A program made the translations under genes and the position numbers. The notes under the pieces are model-generated. The model did no database searches. It was given only the letters and a program-made list of their open reading frames with translations, and was not told the DNA's origin. From positions 1 through 63,285 of the forward strand of contig CAJFOC010000004.1 of assembly GCA_904395815.1 (NCBI GenBank): 63,285 nucleotides of DNA, read 5' to 3'. Positions 26,105 through 34,995 of this stretch are shown here, one piece after another; position 1 is the stretch's first letter; each line of letters opens with the position of its first letter. Source of the DNA: an uncultured Holdemania sp. GTDB taxonomy: Bacteria > Bacillota_I > Bacilli_A > Erysipelotrichales > Erysipelotrichaceae.

Positions 26105-27082
26105 TCAGCGATGCAGCAGTTTGCGGACGCTCAGATACAGCTTCAGCGTCGCCGGACGCATGTAAATCCAGTCATGTTTCTGACGGCGAATCGGATACCG
26201 GCATTGCGGATAATCCGGAAATTGAGTACGGATAAACGCGAAGCAGGCATCGATGTATTCATTGACCAGCCGGCGATCGCGGACATTGCGCGTTTTCTTC
26301 AGGTTCTCGATGATGTTGACGCAGACCAGAAACTTCAGTTCTTCGCGATACTGTTCAAAAACCCCTTCAGCGCGGTAATAATCGAGAATTTCCCGGGACA
26401 TATCGAGTATGTGATAAGCTTTGCGGTCAAAGCTCTGCGTGATGTTGCCGGGACGATCTGCCAGATAATCATACAGCGGCTCATTGACGAAGGCAATTTT
26501 ACGCGCCTTCAGCACCAGCTTGTAGGTTGTGCCCAGATCCTCATACAGATAACCTTTGGGATATTCAATCTGATGATCGGTAAACAGCGAAAGCCGCACC
26601 ATCTTGTTCCAGGCGCAGTTGAGAATGCGGGTCATCAGTTCCGGATTCTGCTGCAGCGAGTAGGTTCTCTCGCCGCGATACTGATTGGCGATGATCTCCT
26701 TTTTGCCAGTCTTCATAAAATACTGATAGACGTCAAAGATGACCATGTCCGCGTCGGTTTCCTTCATCCGGGCATACGCTTTTTCCAGCGCCTGCGGCTC
26801 CAGAAAATCATCGGAATCGACAAACATGACTACCGGCGCGCTAGCTGCCTTCATGCCGTAATTGCGGGCATCCGACAGACCGCCGTTGGTTTTTTCCAGA
26901 ATCCGGATCCGCGGATCCCGGTTTCGATACAGGTACAGAATTTCGTTGGAATGGTCGGTAGATCCGTCGTCCACGCACAGAATTTCAAAATCCGTCATCG
27001 TCTGATTCAGCAGCGAATCCAGGCATTTTTCCAGATAATCCTCGACGTTGTAGACCGGTACAATCACGCTGATCTCAGCCAC
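26105..27082 (-). CDS. Family-2 glycosyltransferase (GT-A)
   Basis: At 325 aa, it has SVIVPVYNVEDYLEKCL at the N-terminus, DDGSTDHSN, then FVDSDDFLEP (DxD) near residue 90 and LYEDLGTTYK near 172. It starts at GTG 27082, after GAGGTG with 8-nt spacing. The gene overlaps the flippase upstream by 8 nt, suggesting coupling. The acceptor and donor cannot be read. Confidence 0.88.
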   Translation of the reverse strand: MAEISVIVPVYNVEDYLEKCLDSLLNQTMTDFEILCVDDGSTDHSNEILYLYRNRDPRIRILEKTNGGLSDARNYGMKAASAPVVMFVDSDDFLEPQALEKAYARMKETDADMVIFDVYQYFMKTGKKEIIANQYRGERTYSLQQNPELMTRILNCAWNKMVRLSLFTDHQIEYPKGYLYEDLGTTYKLVLKARKIAFVNEPLYDYLADRPGNITQSFDRKAYHILDMSREILDYYRAEGVFEQYREELKFLVCVNIIENLKKTRNVRDRRLVNEYIDACFAFIRTQFPDYPQCRYPIRRQKHDWIYMRPATLKLYLSVRKLLHR

Positions 27083-28529
27083 GGCCTCTCACCTCTTTCA
27101 GCTGATCCAGTCCTTTATGGATCAGATTCATATGAAATTCGTCCTTCATCAGTGTCAGAAGAACGAAGTAAACGCTCACGCCAGCCAGAATCTGCAATAC
27201 GTTGGTCAGAAAGCTGGCGCCCATCGCCTCACCGATCAGCCGCACCGGCACCATCATGATCACGCTGGCAATGACATACTTGACAACCTCGCGCAGATGG
27301 AAGCCCAGATTCAGCGTTCCGCGGATCGTCAGCCATTGCGACAACGTCACCATGAATTCCGCGACGACCGAGCCGATGATCGCGCCGAATGCGCCCAGCG
27401 AGGGCATCAGCAGCGCGTTAAGACAGAAATTGGTCAGGGCTCCGATCACAACCGAACGGGTATATTCCTTCGTCCGTCCGATCGGCAGCAGATATTGCGT
27501 GCCAAACACATTGCTCAGGGAGATGAACAGGATGATCGGCGTGGTCATGATGATCATCGGCGTGACAATCTGATAGCTTTCATCAAGAAACCAGCCGATG
27601 AAATACGGCATTAACGCAATGATGCCGGCGATCATCGGAATGGCCAGATACAGCGCCATGCGCAGCGTGGTTCTCAGAAAACGCAGCACTTCGTCCGTCC
27701 TTCCCTTGGCATGGATGTTGGCAATCCGCGGCAGCATAACGCTGCCGATGGAGGTAATGAAAAACAGAAACATCTTGATGAACCGCTGCGCCTGATTGTA
27801 AAAGCTGACATGACTGACGTCGTGATACAGATATCCCAGCATCGACACATCAAGCATCGTATAAATGCTGGTGGCAATCTGCGGAATGAACAACATCAGA
27901 TTCGGCTTGAAATGCCGCAGCACCCCTTTCAGCGACATCGGCACAAACTGCACATACTGCTTCAGCTGCAGCCACATGATCAGCTGACCGATGATGCCGG
28001 AACCGGCGTTAATCGTAATAAACAGCGCCAGATCCTGCGGTGATTTGACAAACAGAAAAATCAGCGCAATTCCCAGAATCTTGATGATCATGTTGCGGAT
28101 GGAAGCCGTTTTGAAATCTTCCACCCCATAGAAAAACCAGGTGATATCCAACGCTACCGACAACAGGGAAATGGCCTGAATCGTAGCGTAAATCCGTACT
28201 GAATCCTCCAGGGTAAACAGATAGAGGAAGTACACCAGCGCCGAGGCGCACATGCTGAGAAACTGCATCGTGAAAATCTCGAAAAAGGTCCGCGACATCA
28301 CCTGCCGGTCATCCCGCACCCGGGCAATTTCCCGATTACCGTAGATGGAAACTCCCATCACCCCAAATAACACAAACCACTGCACGTTGCTGCCGGTCCA
28401 GTCGCTGATTCCCAGCATCGTCGCTCCCAGCGTACGGGTTACATACGGCACCGTGATCAGCGGCGCCAGCACGACCAGCAGCTGATAGAGGATATTATAA
28501 AAATAATTCTGCAGTATTTTTCTATCCAT
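27075..28529 (-). CDS. Polysaccharide flippase (Wzx-like), first copy
   Basis: At 484 aa with ~14 helices, this opens with NYFYNILYQLLVVLAPLITVPYVTRTLG, a pattern typical of Gram-positive capsule and repeat-unit flippases. It heads a unit of flippase, three GT2 genes and a second flippase. AAAGGTGATTTT provides the ribosome site. A TGA-TATACT extended -10 (28554-28546) lies just upstream, immediately after the terminator of the mutase gene, so this unit can be expressed separately from the dTDP-sugar genes. Confidence 0.9.
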   Translation of the reverse strand: MDRKILQNYFYNILYQLLVVLAPLITVPYVTRTLGATMLGISDWTGSNVQWFVLFGVMGVSIYGNREIARVRDDRQVMSRTFFEIFTMQFLSMCASALVYFLYLFTLEDSVRIYATIQAISLLSVALDITWFFYGVEDFKTASIRNMIIKILGIALIFLFVKSPQDLALFITINAGSGIIGQLIMWLQLKQYVQFVPMSLKGVLRHFKPNLMLFIPQIATSIYTMLDVSMLGYLYHDVSHVSFYNQAQRFIKMFLFFITSIGSVMLPRIANIHAKGRTDEVLRFLRTTLRMALYLAIPMIAGIIALMPYFIGWFLDESYQIVTPMIIMTTPIILFISLSNVFGTQYLLPIGRTKEYTRSVVIGALTNFCLNALLMPSLGAFGAIIGSVVAEFMVTLSQWLTIRGTLNLGFHLREVVKYVIASVIMMVPVRLIGEAMGASFLTNVLQILAGVSVYFVLLTLMKDEFHMNLIHKGLDQLKEVRGRG

Positions 28530-28545
28530 AAAATCACCTTTTGTC

Positions 28546-28554
28546 AGTATATCA
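28546..28554 (-). promoter_or_regulatory. Extended -10 promoter of the flippase unit
   Basis: On the minus strand TGA-TATACT occurs 17 nt before the flippase ATG, directly after the T-tract of the preceding terminator. The leader would be only ~10 nt. Confidence 0.45.
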
Positions 28555-28555
28555 T

Positions 28556-28593
28556 AAAAACAGGAAAACTGCGAATCTTACCGCAGTTTCCCT
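28556..28593 (-). terminator. Terminator ending the dTDP-sugar cassette
   Basis: The 12-nt arms 28562-28573 and 28582-28593 pair across an 8-nt loop, followed by five T residues on the minus strand. The stop codon of the mutase gene lies in the hairpin. Confidence 0.7.
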
Positions 28594-29753
28594 GAATTGT
28601 AACACTGAAGCGCCTTGGCGATGATGGCGTCCATGTTGTAATACTTATACTCCGCCAGCCGGCCCAGCAGCAGCAGATTGGAGATCGGTCTGATCAGCTC
28701 GCAATAGGCCTCATACTGACGACGGCAGTCTTCCCTGGCAATCGGATAATACGGAATGTTGCCACGCGGGGCATCGTGATGGTAGGCCATCGGCAGTTCG
28801 ATGGCGATCGTCGTCGCCTGCGGCTGCTCTGACGCAGGCATCAGCAGCTTGTATTCAGTAATCCGGGTAAACGGATGCTGTGCCGCCGGGGTCGGATAAT
28901 TCACCGTCGCCGCCTGCTGATACGTATCCGGATGCGTCTGAATTTCAAACTCCAGCGAACGGTACGGCAGCTCACCCAGCGGATAATCCAGAAGATCGTC
29001 AATCGCACCGGTAAAGATCACCGGCCCGGTAAACTCTTCGCCTTCAAACAGAATGCGATGATGCTCCAGATCCACCTTCAGACACGATTTGGCGTCAGTA
29101 TTCAGCCGCACTTCAATCTTTTCATGCTTCAGCATGTTTTCGAAAATACCGGTAAATCCATGCAGCGGCATCATCTGATAGGTATCCTGGAAATACCGGT
29201 CATCCCAGGAAATGTGAACCGGCACTCTGCCGGTAACCGCCGGATCAATTTCCTCCGGCGTCTGTCCCCACTGCTTCATCGTGTAATACAGAAAGACATG
29301 TTCATAGATATATTCCGCCAGCTCGTTCAGCTCCGGATTCGGATGCTGGCGCAGCTGCAGAATCGGTACTTTCTTCTCCATTCCGTAAGCGTCGATCAGC
29401 AGCTGTTTCAGCCGGTCGGCTTTTTCCTTGGGGAAGGAACGTTCAATCGATGTCAGATTGAACGGAATCGGCGCTACAACGCCGTTGATTAATCCCAGCA
29501 CCCGATGCTGATACGGATACCAGTCGGTGAACTGTGAAAGATAATCGATCACTTCCCTGGAATTGGTATGCAGAATATGCGGACCGTACTGATGCCGGCG
29601 CACACCGTTTTCATCGATGTAATCGTACATGTTGCCGCCGATATGAGCACGTTTTTCCAGCACCAGCACCCGCTTGCCGCCATCCCGGGCATAACGCTCC
29701 GCCATGACGCTGCCGGCAAAACCGGCGCCGATCACGATGACTTCAGGTTTCAT
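28578..29753 (-). CDS. glf: UDP-galactopyranose mutase family protein (or dTDP-fucopyranose mutase)
   Basis: This 391-aa protein has a FAD site at the start (IGAGFAGSVMAERYA), EKRAHIGGN, and the mutase signatures YGPHILHTN, TMKQWG, RVPVHISWDDRYF and GRLAEYKYYNMD. The family isomerises hexopyranose nucleotides to furanoses using reduced FAD. It follows RmlB by 13 nt and shares a unit with RmlA, RmlB and a short-chain dehydrogenase. That set matches the E. coli O52 rmlA-rmlB-fcf1-fcf2 cassette for dTDP-D-fucofuranose, so the substrate may be dTDP-fucose, not UDP-galactose. Family certain; substrate inferred. Confidence 0.9.
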   Translation of the reverse strand: MKPEVIVIGAGFAGSVMAERYARDGGKRVLVLEKRAHIGGNMYDYIDENGVRRHQYGPHILHTNSREVIDYLSQFTDWYPYQHRVLGLINGVVAPIPFNLTSIERSFPKEKADRLKQLLIDAYGMEKKVPILQLRQHPNPELNELAEYIYEHVFLYYTMKQWGQTPEEIDPAVTGRVPVHISWDDRYFQDTYQMMPLHGFTGIFENMLKHEKIEVRLNTDAKSCLKVDLEHHRILFEGEEFTGPVIFTGAIDDLLDYPLGELPYRSLEFEIQTHPDTYQQAATVNYPTPAAQHPFTRITEYKLLMPASEQPQATTIAIELPMAYHHDAPRGNIPYYPIAREDCRRQYEAYCELIRPISNLLLLGRLAEYKYYNMDAIIAKALQCYNSGKLR

Positions 29754-29766
29754 TGTTGTCTTCCTC

Positions 29767-30789
29767 CTATGGTCTGTCCTTGTACATCTGACGATAATAA
29801 TCCTGGTATTCTCCCTGCAGAATCCGCTCCCACCAGTCGCGATGAGTCAGATACCAGTCAATCGTCTGCAGGATTCCGGTATCGAACGTATACTGCGGTT
29901 TCCATCCCAGCTCGGTTTCAATTTTGGTCGGATCGATCGCATAGCGCAGATCATGCCCCGGCCGGTCCTTGACGAAATGAATCAGGCTTTCCGGTTTGTT
30001 CAGCGCCTTCAGAATCGTTCTGACCACTTCCAGATTGGTTCTTTCATTGTGACCGCCGATGTTGTATACCTCACCAACCCGGCCATGACGCAGAATCAGA
30101 TCGATCGCCGTGCAATGATCCGAAACGTGCAGCCAGTCGCGGACGTTGGCCCCGTTGCCATACACCGGCAGGCTCTGATCCGCCAGCGCCCGGGTGATCA
30201 TCAGCGGAATCAGCTTTTCCGGAAAATGATACGGTCCGTAATTGTTCGAACAGCGGGAAATGGTCACCGGCAGCCCGAACGTCCGATGATAGGCCTGCAC
30301 CAGCAGATCCGCGCCGGCTTTGGCCGCGCTGTAAGGACTGGAAGCGTGGATTGGAGTCTGTTCCGTGAAAAACAGATCCGGCCGATCCAGCGGCAGATCC
30401 CCGTACACCTCATCGGTGGAAATCTGATGAAAGCGGCTGACTCCGGTTTTGCGGCAGGCGTCCATCAGCACCTGCGTTCCGATGATGTTGGTCGAGATGA
30501 AGACCTCCGGATCCTCTACCGACCGGTCGACATGCGTCTCGGCGGCAAAATTGACGACCGCGTCGAAATGTTCCTGTTCAAACAGCGCTTCCACCTGCTG
30601 ACGGTCGCGGATATCCCCCCGGACAAAACGAACATTCGGCCGGTCGAGAATCGGCTGCAGTGTCTGCAGATTGCCGGCATACGTCAAAAGATCCAGCACG
30701 ACGACCCGATCTTCAGGATAGGTATTCACCCAGTAATGAGCGAAGTTGCCGCCGATGAAACCGGCTCCTCCGGTAATGCAAAGTTTCAT
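29767..30789 (-). CDS. rfbB: dTDP-glucose 4,6-dehydratase
   Basis: At 340 aa it is an extended short-chain dehydrogenase: GGAGFIGGNFAHY near residue 7, D-E catalytic pair in STDEVYG near 125, and Y-x-x-x-K in YSAAKAGADLL. The NNYGPY-FPEKLIP segment is diagnostic for RmlB. It converts dTDP-glucose to dTDP-4-dehydro-6-deoxyglucose. The start overlaps the end of the upstream dehydrogenase gene by 4 nt (ATGA). RmlC and RmlD, needed for rhamnose, are absent from the window, so the product may go elsewhere or use distant genes. Confidence 0.95.
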   Translation of the reverse strand: MKLCITGGAGFIGGNFAHYWVNTYPEDRVVVLDLLTYAGNLQTLQPILDRPNVRFVRGDIRDRQQVEALFEQEHFDAVVNFAAETHVDRSVEDPEVFISTNIIGTQVLMDACRKTGVSRFHQISTDEVYGDLPLDRPDLFFTEQTPIHASSPYSAAKAGADLLVQAYHRTFGLPVTISRCSNNYGPYHFPEKLIPLMITRALADQSLPVYGNGANVRDWLHVSDHCTAIDLILRHGRVGEVYNIGGHNERTNLEVVRTILKALNKPESLIHFVKDRPGHDLRYAIDPTKIETELGWKPQYTFDTGILQTIDWYLTHRDWWERILQGEYQDYYRQMYKDRP

Positions 30790-31688
30790 TCTTCTCTTCC
30801 TTTCCGTTGCGCCCGGATCCGGCTGATCTCCCGGGCAATACCCTCTTCCAGACTGACGCGAACCTCAAATCCGGTCAGCCGCCGCAGTTTTCCGATATCC
30901 AGCACGATTTGATCGACCAGCGGAACCTCGCTTTGGATATGACGGATTGCCAGCGCCAAACCGGTCTGACGCTGAATGATACCCAGAATCTGATCCAGAC
31001 TGGTCGCCTGTTGCGAACCGATATTGACGATCTGGTTGACGATCCTCCGGCGCAGAAGCAGCCGCAGTGCCTGAGCGAAATCGTCGATGTACAGATAATC
31101 CCGTGAGCTGTAGGGGGAAGCCCACATCTCAAATTCCTCGTGAGCCAGAATTTTTTCAATGGCCGTCGGAATGACTCCCTGGCGTTTATTCGTCAGCTGA
31201 TATCCGCCATACGGATTGGCCAGCCGCAAAATCAGCCATGGCAGACCGCTGTTTTGGATCAGCTGTTCGCACAGAACCTTGCTGCGGGCATAAAGGCTGA
31301 CCGGATGCAGCGGCGCTTCTTCACAGATCGGCTGCTGCGCGTTGCCGTATACCGTCCCGCCGCTGGACAAAAAGACAAGCTGCGCCGCCTTGCGCTGTTT
31401 CAGCTGTTGTAACAGAAAACTGTACCGCTGTCCGATGTGCTGCAGCATGGCATCCTCATCATCGCTTTTGGCGTTGTTGGGCAATAAGGAAATCGTATCG
31501 ACGACCACCGCATCCCGGAAGTCCACCCGGTCCAGATCCCGCTCATCAAAAGCGTCCACCGCCAGAAAATCCGCGCAATACGGCGCATAGGGGCCCGGTA
31601 AACCGATTGTCTGCACTGTGGCAGCCTCGCGCAGCTGAGCGGACAGATTCATGCCCAGATAGCCGCAGCCTATAAAAATTACTTTCAT
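30786..31688 (-). CDS. NAD(P)-dependent sugar epimerase/reductase (possible dTDP-4-dehydro-6-deoxyhexose reductase)
   Basis: This 300-aa extended SDR has a nucleotide site GCGYLGMNLSAQL, SSGGTVYG and Y-A-R-S-K for catalysis, plus SSRDYLYIDDFAQAL near the substrate-binding lobe. It sits between RmlA and RmlB and overlaps RmlB by 4 nt, so it very probably acts on the RmlB product. A C4 reductase producing dTDP-fucose (Fcf1-like) is the most economical proposal given the adjacent mutase; a 4-epimerase is an alternative. It is not a typical RmlD. Confidence 0.75.
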   Translation of the reverse strand: MKVIFIGCGYLGMNLSAQLREAATVQTIGLPGPYAPYCADFLAVDAFDERDLDRVDFRDAVVVDTISLLPNNAKSDDEDAMLQHIGQRYSFLLQQLKQRKAAQLVFLSSGGTVYGNAQQPICEEAPLHPVSLYARSKVLCEQLIQNSGLPWLILRLANPYGGYQLTNKRQGVIPTAIEKILAHEEFEMWASPYSSRDYLYIDDFAQALRLLLRRRIVNQIVNIGSQQATSLDQILGIIQRQTGLALAIRHIQSEVPLVDQIVLDIGKLRRLTGFEVRVSLEEGIAREISRIRAQRKGREE

Positions 31689-31698
31689 CCGTACTCCT

Positions 31699-32589
31699 TT
31701 ACCTGTTGTAGCTTGTCATCAGATTACCGGAGGCCACCATGCGCAGATGATCCCCATACGGGGATTTGCCATAAGCTTCCGCCGCCTGCATCAGCTGCCG
31801 CTGGTCAATCCAGTGATTGTAATATGCGATTTCTTCCGGCACCGAAATCTTGATTCCCTGAACCTCTTCCACCGTCTGAACAAAATTGCTGGCCTGCGCC
31901 AGAGAGCGGATCGTCCCGGTATCCAGCCACGCAAACCCGCGGCCAAACACCACGCAATCCAACTCGCCCCTGTCCAGATACATCTGATTCAGATCGGTAA
32001 TCTCCAGCTCGCCGCGCTCGGAAGGTTTCAGGCTCTTCGCAAATTCCACTACCCGGTTATCGTAAAAATACAGTCCGACAACGGCGTAATTGGAACGCGG
32101 CTGCGCCGGCTTCTCCTGCAGCGAAAGCACCCTGCCGCTGCGATCAAATTCGACGACGCCGAAGCGCTGCGGATCCTGAACATACTGTCCGAAAATCGTC
32201 GCCCGGCCGCGATTGTTTTTCGCCTTCTCCAGCATCTCGCTGAAATGGTTGCCATGAAAGATATTATCCCCCAGAATCAGACAGACATCCTCATTCCGGA
32301 TAAATTCCTCTCCCAGAATGAACGCCTGCGCCAGCCCATCCGGAGAGGGCTGAACCTTGTATTCAAAATGTACTCCGAACTGACTTCCCGTTCCCAGCAG
32401 GCGTTCAAAGTTGGGCAGATCCTGCGGTGTGGAAATGATCAGAATCTCCCGGATCCCCGCCAGCATCAGCGTGGACAGCGGATAATAGATCATCGGCTTG
32501 TCATAGACGGGAAGCAGCTGCTTGGACGTCACCTTGGTCAGCGGATAAAGCCGGGTTCCGCTGCCGCCGGCAAGTATGATTCCTTTCAT
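31699..32589 (-). CDS. rfbA: Glucose-1-phosphate thymidylyltransferase
   Basis: This 296-aa protein has the textbook RmlA features: [16 protein letters not shown] at the N-terminus, [28 protein letters not shown] and [19 protein letters not shown]. It makes dTDP-glucose from dTTP and glucose-1-phosphate. It is the first gene of a four-gene nucleotide-sugar unit. An AGGAGG site precedes the ATG, and an extended -10 promoter (TGC-TAAAAT) lies ~27 nt upstream. Confidence 0.97.
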   Translation of the reverse strand: MKGIILAGGSGTRLYPLTKVTSKQLLPVYDKPMIYYPLSTLMLAGIREILIISTPQDLPNFERLLGTGSQFGVHFEYKVQPSPDGLAQAFILGEEFIRNEDVCLILGDNIFHGNHFSEMLEKAKNNRGRATIFGQYVQDPQRFGVVEFDRSGRVLSLQEKPAQPRSNYAVVGLYFYDNRVVEFAKSLKPSERGELEITDLNQMYLDRGELDCVVFGRGFAWLDTGTIRSLAQASNFVQTVEEVQGIKISVPEEIAYYNHWIDQRQLMQAAEAYGKSPYGDHLRMVASGNLMTSYNR

Positions 32590-32613
32590 AGAAGTCCTCC
32601 TGATTTCTATCCT

Positions 32614-32642
32614 ATTTTAGCATGTTTCCTGATACGAGGAAA
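32614..32642 (-). promoter_or_regulatory. Promoter of the dTDP-sugar unit
   Basis: On the minus strand TTTCCT (32642-32637), 17-bp spacer, TGC-TAAAAT (32622-32614). The -35 region also forms a small dyad, TTTCCT-N6-AGGAAA. Confidence 0.5.
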
Positions 32643-32686
32643 TACTTTGAGTCCGTTTTCAGTACCGGCCATGCCTGTTAAAGAAG

Positions 32687-32713
32687 AAGCGGCAACCGCG
32701 CTGATTGCCGCTT
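32687..32713 (-). terminator. Probable terminator after the LCP gene
   Basis: AAGCGGCAA (32687-32695) pairs with TTGCCGCTT (32705-32713), a 9-bp stem with a 9-nt loop. The minus-strand tail is TTCTTCTTTAA, a broken T run, so termination may be partial. Confidence 0.55.
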
Positions 32714-32732
32714 TGCTGTATTCTCCGGCTGT

Positions 32733-34982
32733 TCAGGACTCCGGCGACGCCTGCGAGTTCTCTGGCAGCGCGTTCTCCGGCGTCGACTCCGGATCGTTGA
32801 CAGGCACATCCTCCGATGGCGTCGGATCCGGTGTAGCTGGATCTGACGGGGTTGGATCCGGTGTAGCTGGATCTGATGGAGTTGGATCCGGCGTGGCTGG
32901 GTCTGACGGGGTTGGATTCGGTGTAGCCGGGTCCGATGGCGTCGGGCTTGGCGTCGGAGTTGAAGGATTTGACGGCGTCGGAGTCAGCGTTGGGCTTGGC
33001 GACGGCGTTGCAGTCGGATTGGCCACGCAGCCTACTCCGCCCGGATTCAGGTCCTCATCGTTTTTCGCATAAAAACCCTCATTGCAGACGCAGGCATTCT
33101 GAGCGGCATCATAAGTGGAATTGGCCGGACAATTGAGCGTTGCTCCCTCATGAGTGATGACGCTGACCGTGATTTCCGAAATATTGGAGACTTTGATGCC
33201 GGCGCGGACACTCTGATCAATGACGGTATTTTCCGCATACGATTCCATATAACCTTCCTGTCCCGGATAAACCTTATTAACGTGAACGGTAATGCCGCGC
33301 TGCGCTGCCCAGGCCTGCACTTCCGAGAGTTGCTGACCTGTGAAATTAAGCACGATATCCGGCGTCTCATCGACGATAATCTGTTCAGAATATGTCTCAT
33401 TGGATATCGTTGGTGCCGTAAAGACCCAGTTGATACTGAAGGAAATCGCCTTGGTCGCTGTAATTTCAGAATCCAGATTGATATTGCGCTCAATAGCTGC
33501 CCGATTATCCGCCAGAGATCCTTCATACAGCCGGTAAATATACAGGCTCAGCTGCATGCTTTCATTCCAGATGGACGACCCGTATCCGGTAACCCGGGAG
33601 CCGACAATGTTGATGACATTGGCATTTTGCACGTAGCTGCGGTTCATCTTCTGGGTGCAGTAATTGAACAGACTGATCAGCTGATCTATTGTAAAGTTGG
33701 TCGATACATTATCGCCAGCCGCATCCAGAATTGCCAGTGCCTTGTTGACATCCGTCAACTTCATGGCCTCCGTCAAAAAAGCCTGGATCACCTGTTGCTG
33801 GTTGGACTGCCGCTGAATATCTCCGGTGGCGTACAGATGACGCTCACGGGCATAAGCCAGCGCCTGTTCGCCATTAAGACGGTTAACGCCCGCCGGAACC
33901 CAGACGGTGTATTTGCCGCGGTTGTCGGACTCCTGGCCGACGAACTCGTACGGGTTGTCGATGATGATGCCCCCCACCGCATCAACCATATCGACCAGGC
34001 CGGCAAAATTGCTTTCAAAATAGAAGTCAATGTTGATATCCATCAGATCTTCTACCGTATCAATCGTACATTGGCGACTGCGGGTACGGGCATGATTGAT
34101 CTTATCCGAAGAATTGCCGGAATAGCAGGCGATCGGCACATAGCTGTCGCGGGCGATGGAAGTCATCGTCAGCTGCATGCTGATCGGATTGAACGAAGCC
34201 AGAATCAGCGCATCCGAGCGTCCCTCGTCGGTACCGATGATCAGCACGGTGAACGGTTCGCTGGTTACATCCTTGTCGCTGCCCGTTTCCGTAGTGACCG
34301 TGATGTTTTCATCAAAAGTCAGAATCGATTTGGTATTGGCCAGAAATTCCTCATAACCGTCGTTGACCTCAAACATCGCGACGTAGTTGCTTGGCAGCGC
34401 TGCGGCATCTACCTCGCCGGAAAACAACGCCAGCAGCAAGGAATTGTAGTCCTCATATTCCTTATAAGTTACATTGATGCCCAGGTTTTCCAGTTCCGCC
34501 TTCGGCAGCACATACCCAACCTGATCCGTAGTATCGGAAAGAATACCGAACAGCTTGCCATCCAGCTCACTGGTATCGTTGATCGCATAGTTTCCGTCTT
34601 CCGAATAGACGACAAAGGAAACCTCTACCTTTTCACTGGTCGTTCCGGTATCAATAATACGGTCAATGTTGCTGTTGACGCGAGTCGATACGTAAACGAC
34701 GCCAATTCCCAGCACCAGCGCCACCACCAGCACAACGCCGGACGCTGTCAGAAGATTTTTCCGCATGGCCACGGCGTTGTAGGCAATCAGCGCGTTCAGC
34801 GCCAGCAGCACGATCAGTACCACCACGTTGATCGCAATGAATACCGGCTTGCTCAAAGTGCTGTAACGGGTCAGGCTCATCATACCGATCACCATCAGAA
34901 TGTCTGTGATCACCGCCAGCGCAGCCAGAATCAGATTCAGATTGGACAGATTCCGTCTGCCTCTTTTTTTCTTGTCCGTCAT
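32733..34982 (-). CDS. Mosaic LytR-CpsA-Psr (LCP) phosphotransferase with solute-binding-like, PASTA-like and Cys-rich regions
   Basis: This 749-aa protein has three N-terminal helices (~15-110). Next is a ~100-residue region (YVLPKAELENLGIN, EVDAAALPSNY) resembling a periplasmic solute-binding fold. The LCP core follows: LIIGTDEGRSDALIL, SIARDSYVPI, DKINHA and ALAYARERHLYATGD. After this come a PASTA-like segment (GQQLSEVQAWAAQRGI), a four-Cys EGF-like segment and a Pro/Thr/Ser/Asp tail. LCP proteins transfer undecaprenyl-linked wall glycans onto peptidoglycan. The loop between the Asp and Arg of GxDxR...RSD is shorter than usual. The start (34982) follows AAAGGGGGG with 6-nt spacing. It is the probable wall-attachment enzyme for the glycans encoded here. 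Confidence 0.88.
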   Translation of the reverse strand: MTDKKKRGRRNLSNLNLILAALAVITDILMVIGMMSLTRYSTLSKPVFIAINVVVLIVLLALNALIAYNAVAMRKNLLTASGVVLVVALVLGIGVVYVSTRVNSNIDRIIDTGTTSEKVEVSFVVYSEDGNYAINDTSELDGKLFGILSDTTDQVGYVLPKAELENLGINVTYKEYEDYNSLLLALFSGEVDAAALPSNYVAMFEVNDGYEEFLANTKSILTFDENITVTTETGSDKDVTSEPFTVLIIGTDEGRSDALILASFNPISMQLTMTSIARDSYVPIACYSGNSSDKINHARTRSRQCTIDTVEDLMDINIDFYFESNFAGLVDMVDAVGGIIIDNPYEFVGQESDNRGKYTVWVPAGVNRLNGEQALAYARERHLYATGDIQRQSNQQQVIQAFLTEAMKLTDVNKALAILDAAGDNVSTNFTIDQLISLFNYCTQKMNRSYVQNANVINIVGSRVTGYGSSIWNESMQLSLYIYRLYEGSLADNRAAIERNINLDSEITATKAISFSINWVFTAPTISNETYSEQIIVDETPDIVLNFTGQQLSEVQAWAAQRGITVHVNKVYPGQEGYMESYAENTVIDQSVRAGIKVSNISEITVSVITHEGATLNCPANSTYDAAQNACVCNEGFYAKNDEDLNPGGVGCVANPTATPSPSPTLTPTPSNPSTPTPSPTPSDPATPNPTPSDPATPDPTPSDPATPDPTPSDPATPDPTPSEDVPVNDPESTPENALPENSQASPES
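32821..32940 (-). repeat. Four tandem 30-bp repeats in the LCP tail
   Basis: Four head-to-tail 30-bp units (32821, 32851, 32881, 32911) encode a decapeptide of the T-P-x-P-T-P-S-D-P-A type in the C-terminal tail. Units differ by 1-6 bases, so copy number could vary by recombination or slippage. Confidence 0.9.
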
Positions 34983-34995
34983 GAAATTCCCCCCT

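Noticed and set aside
28578-32589. Standard dTDP-rhamnose operon
   Set aside because: Only RmlA and RmlB are present; neither RmlC nor RmlD is recognisable in the window.
32821-32940. 30-bp direct repeats as a CRISPR array
   Set aside because: The units are contiguous with no spacers and stay in frame with the LCP coding sequence.
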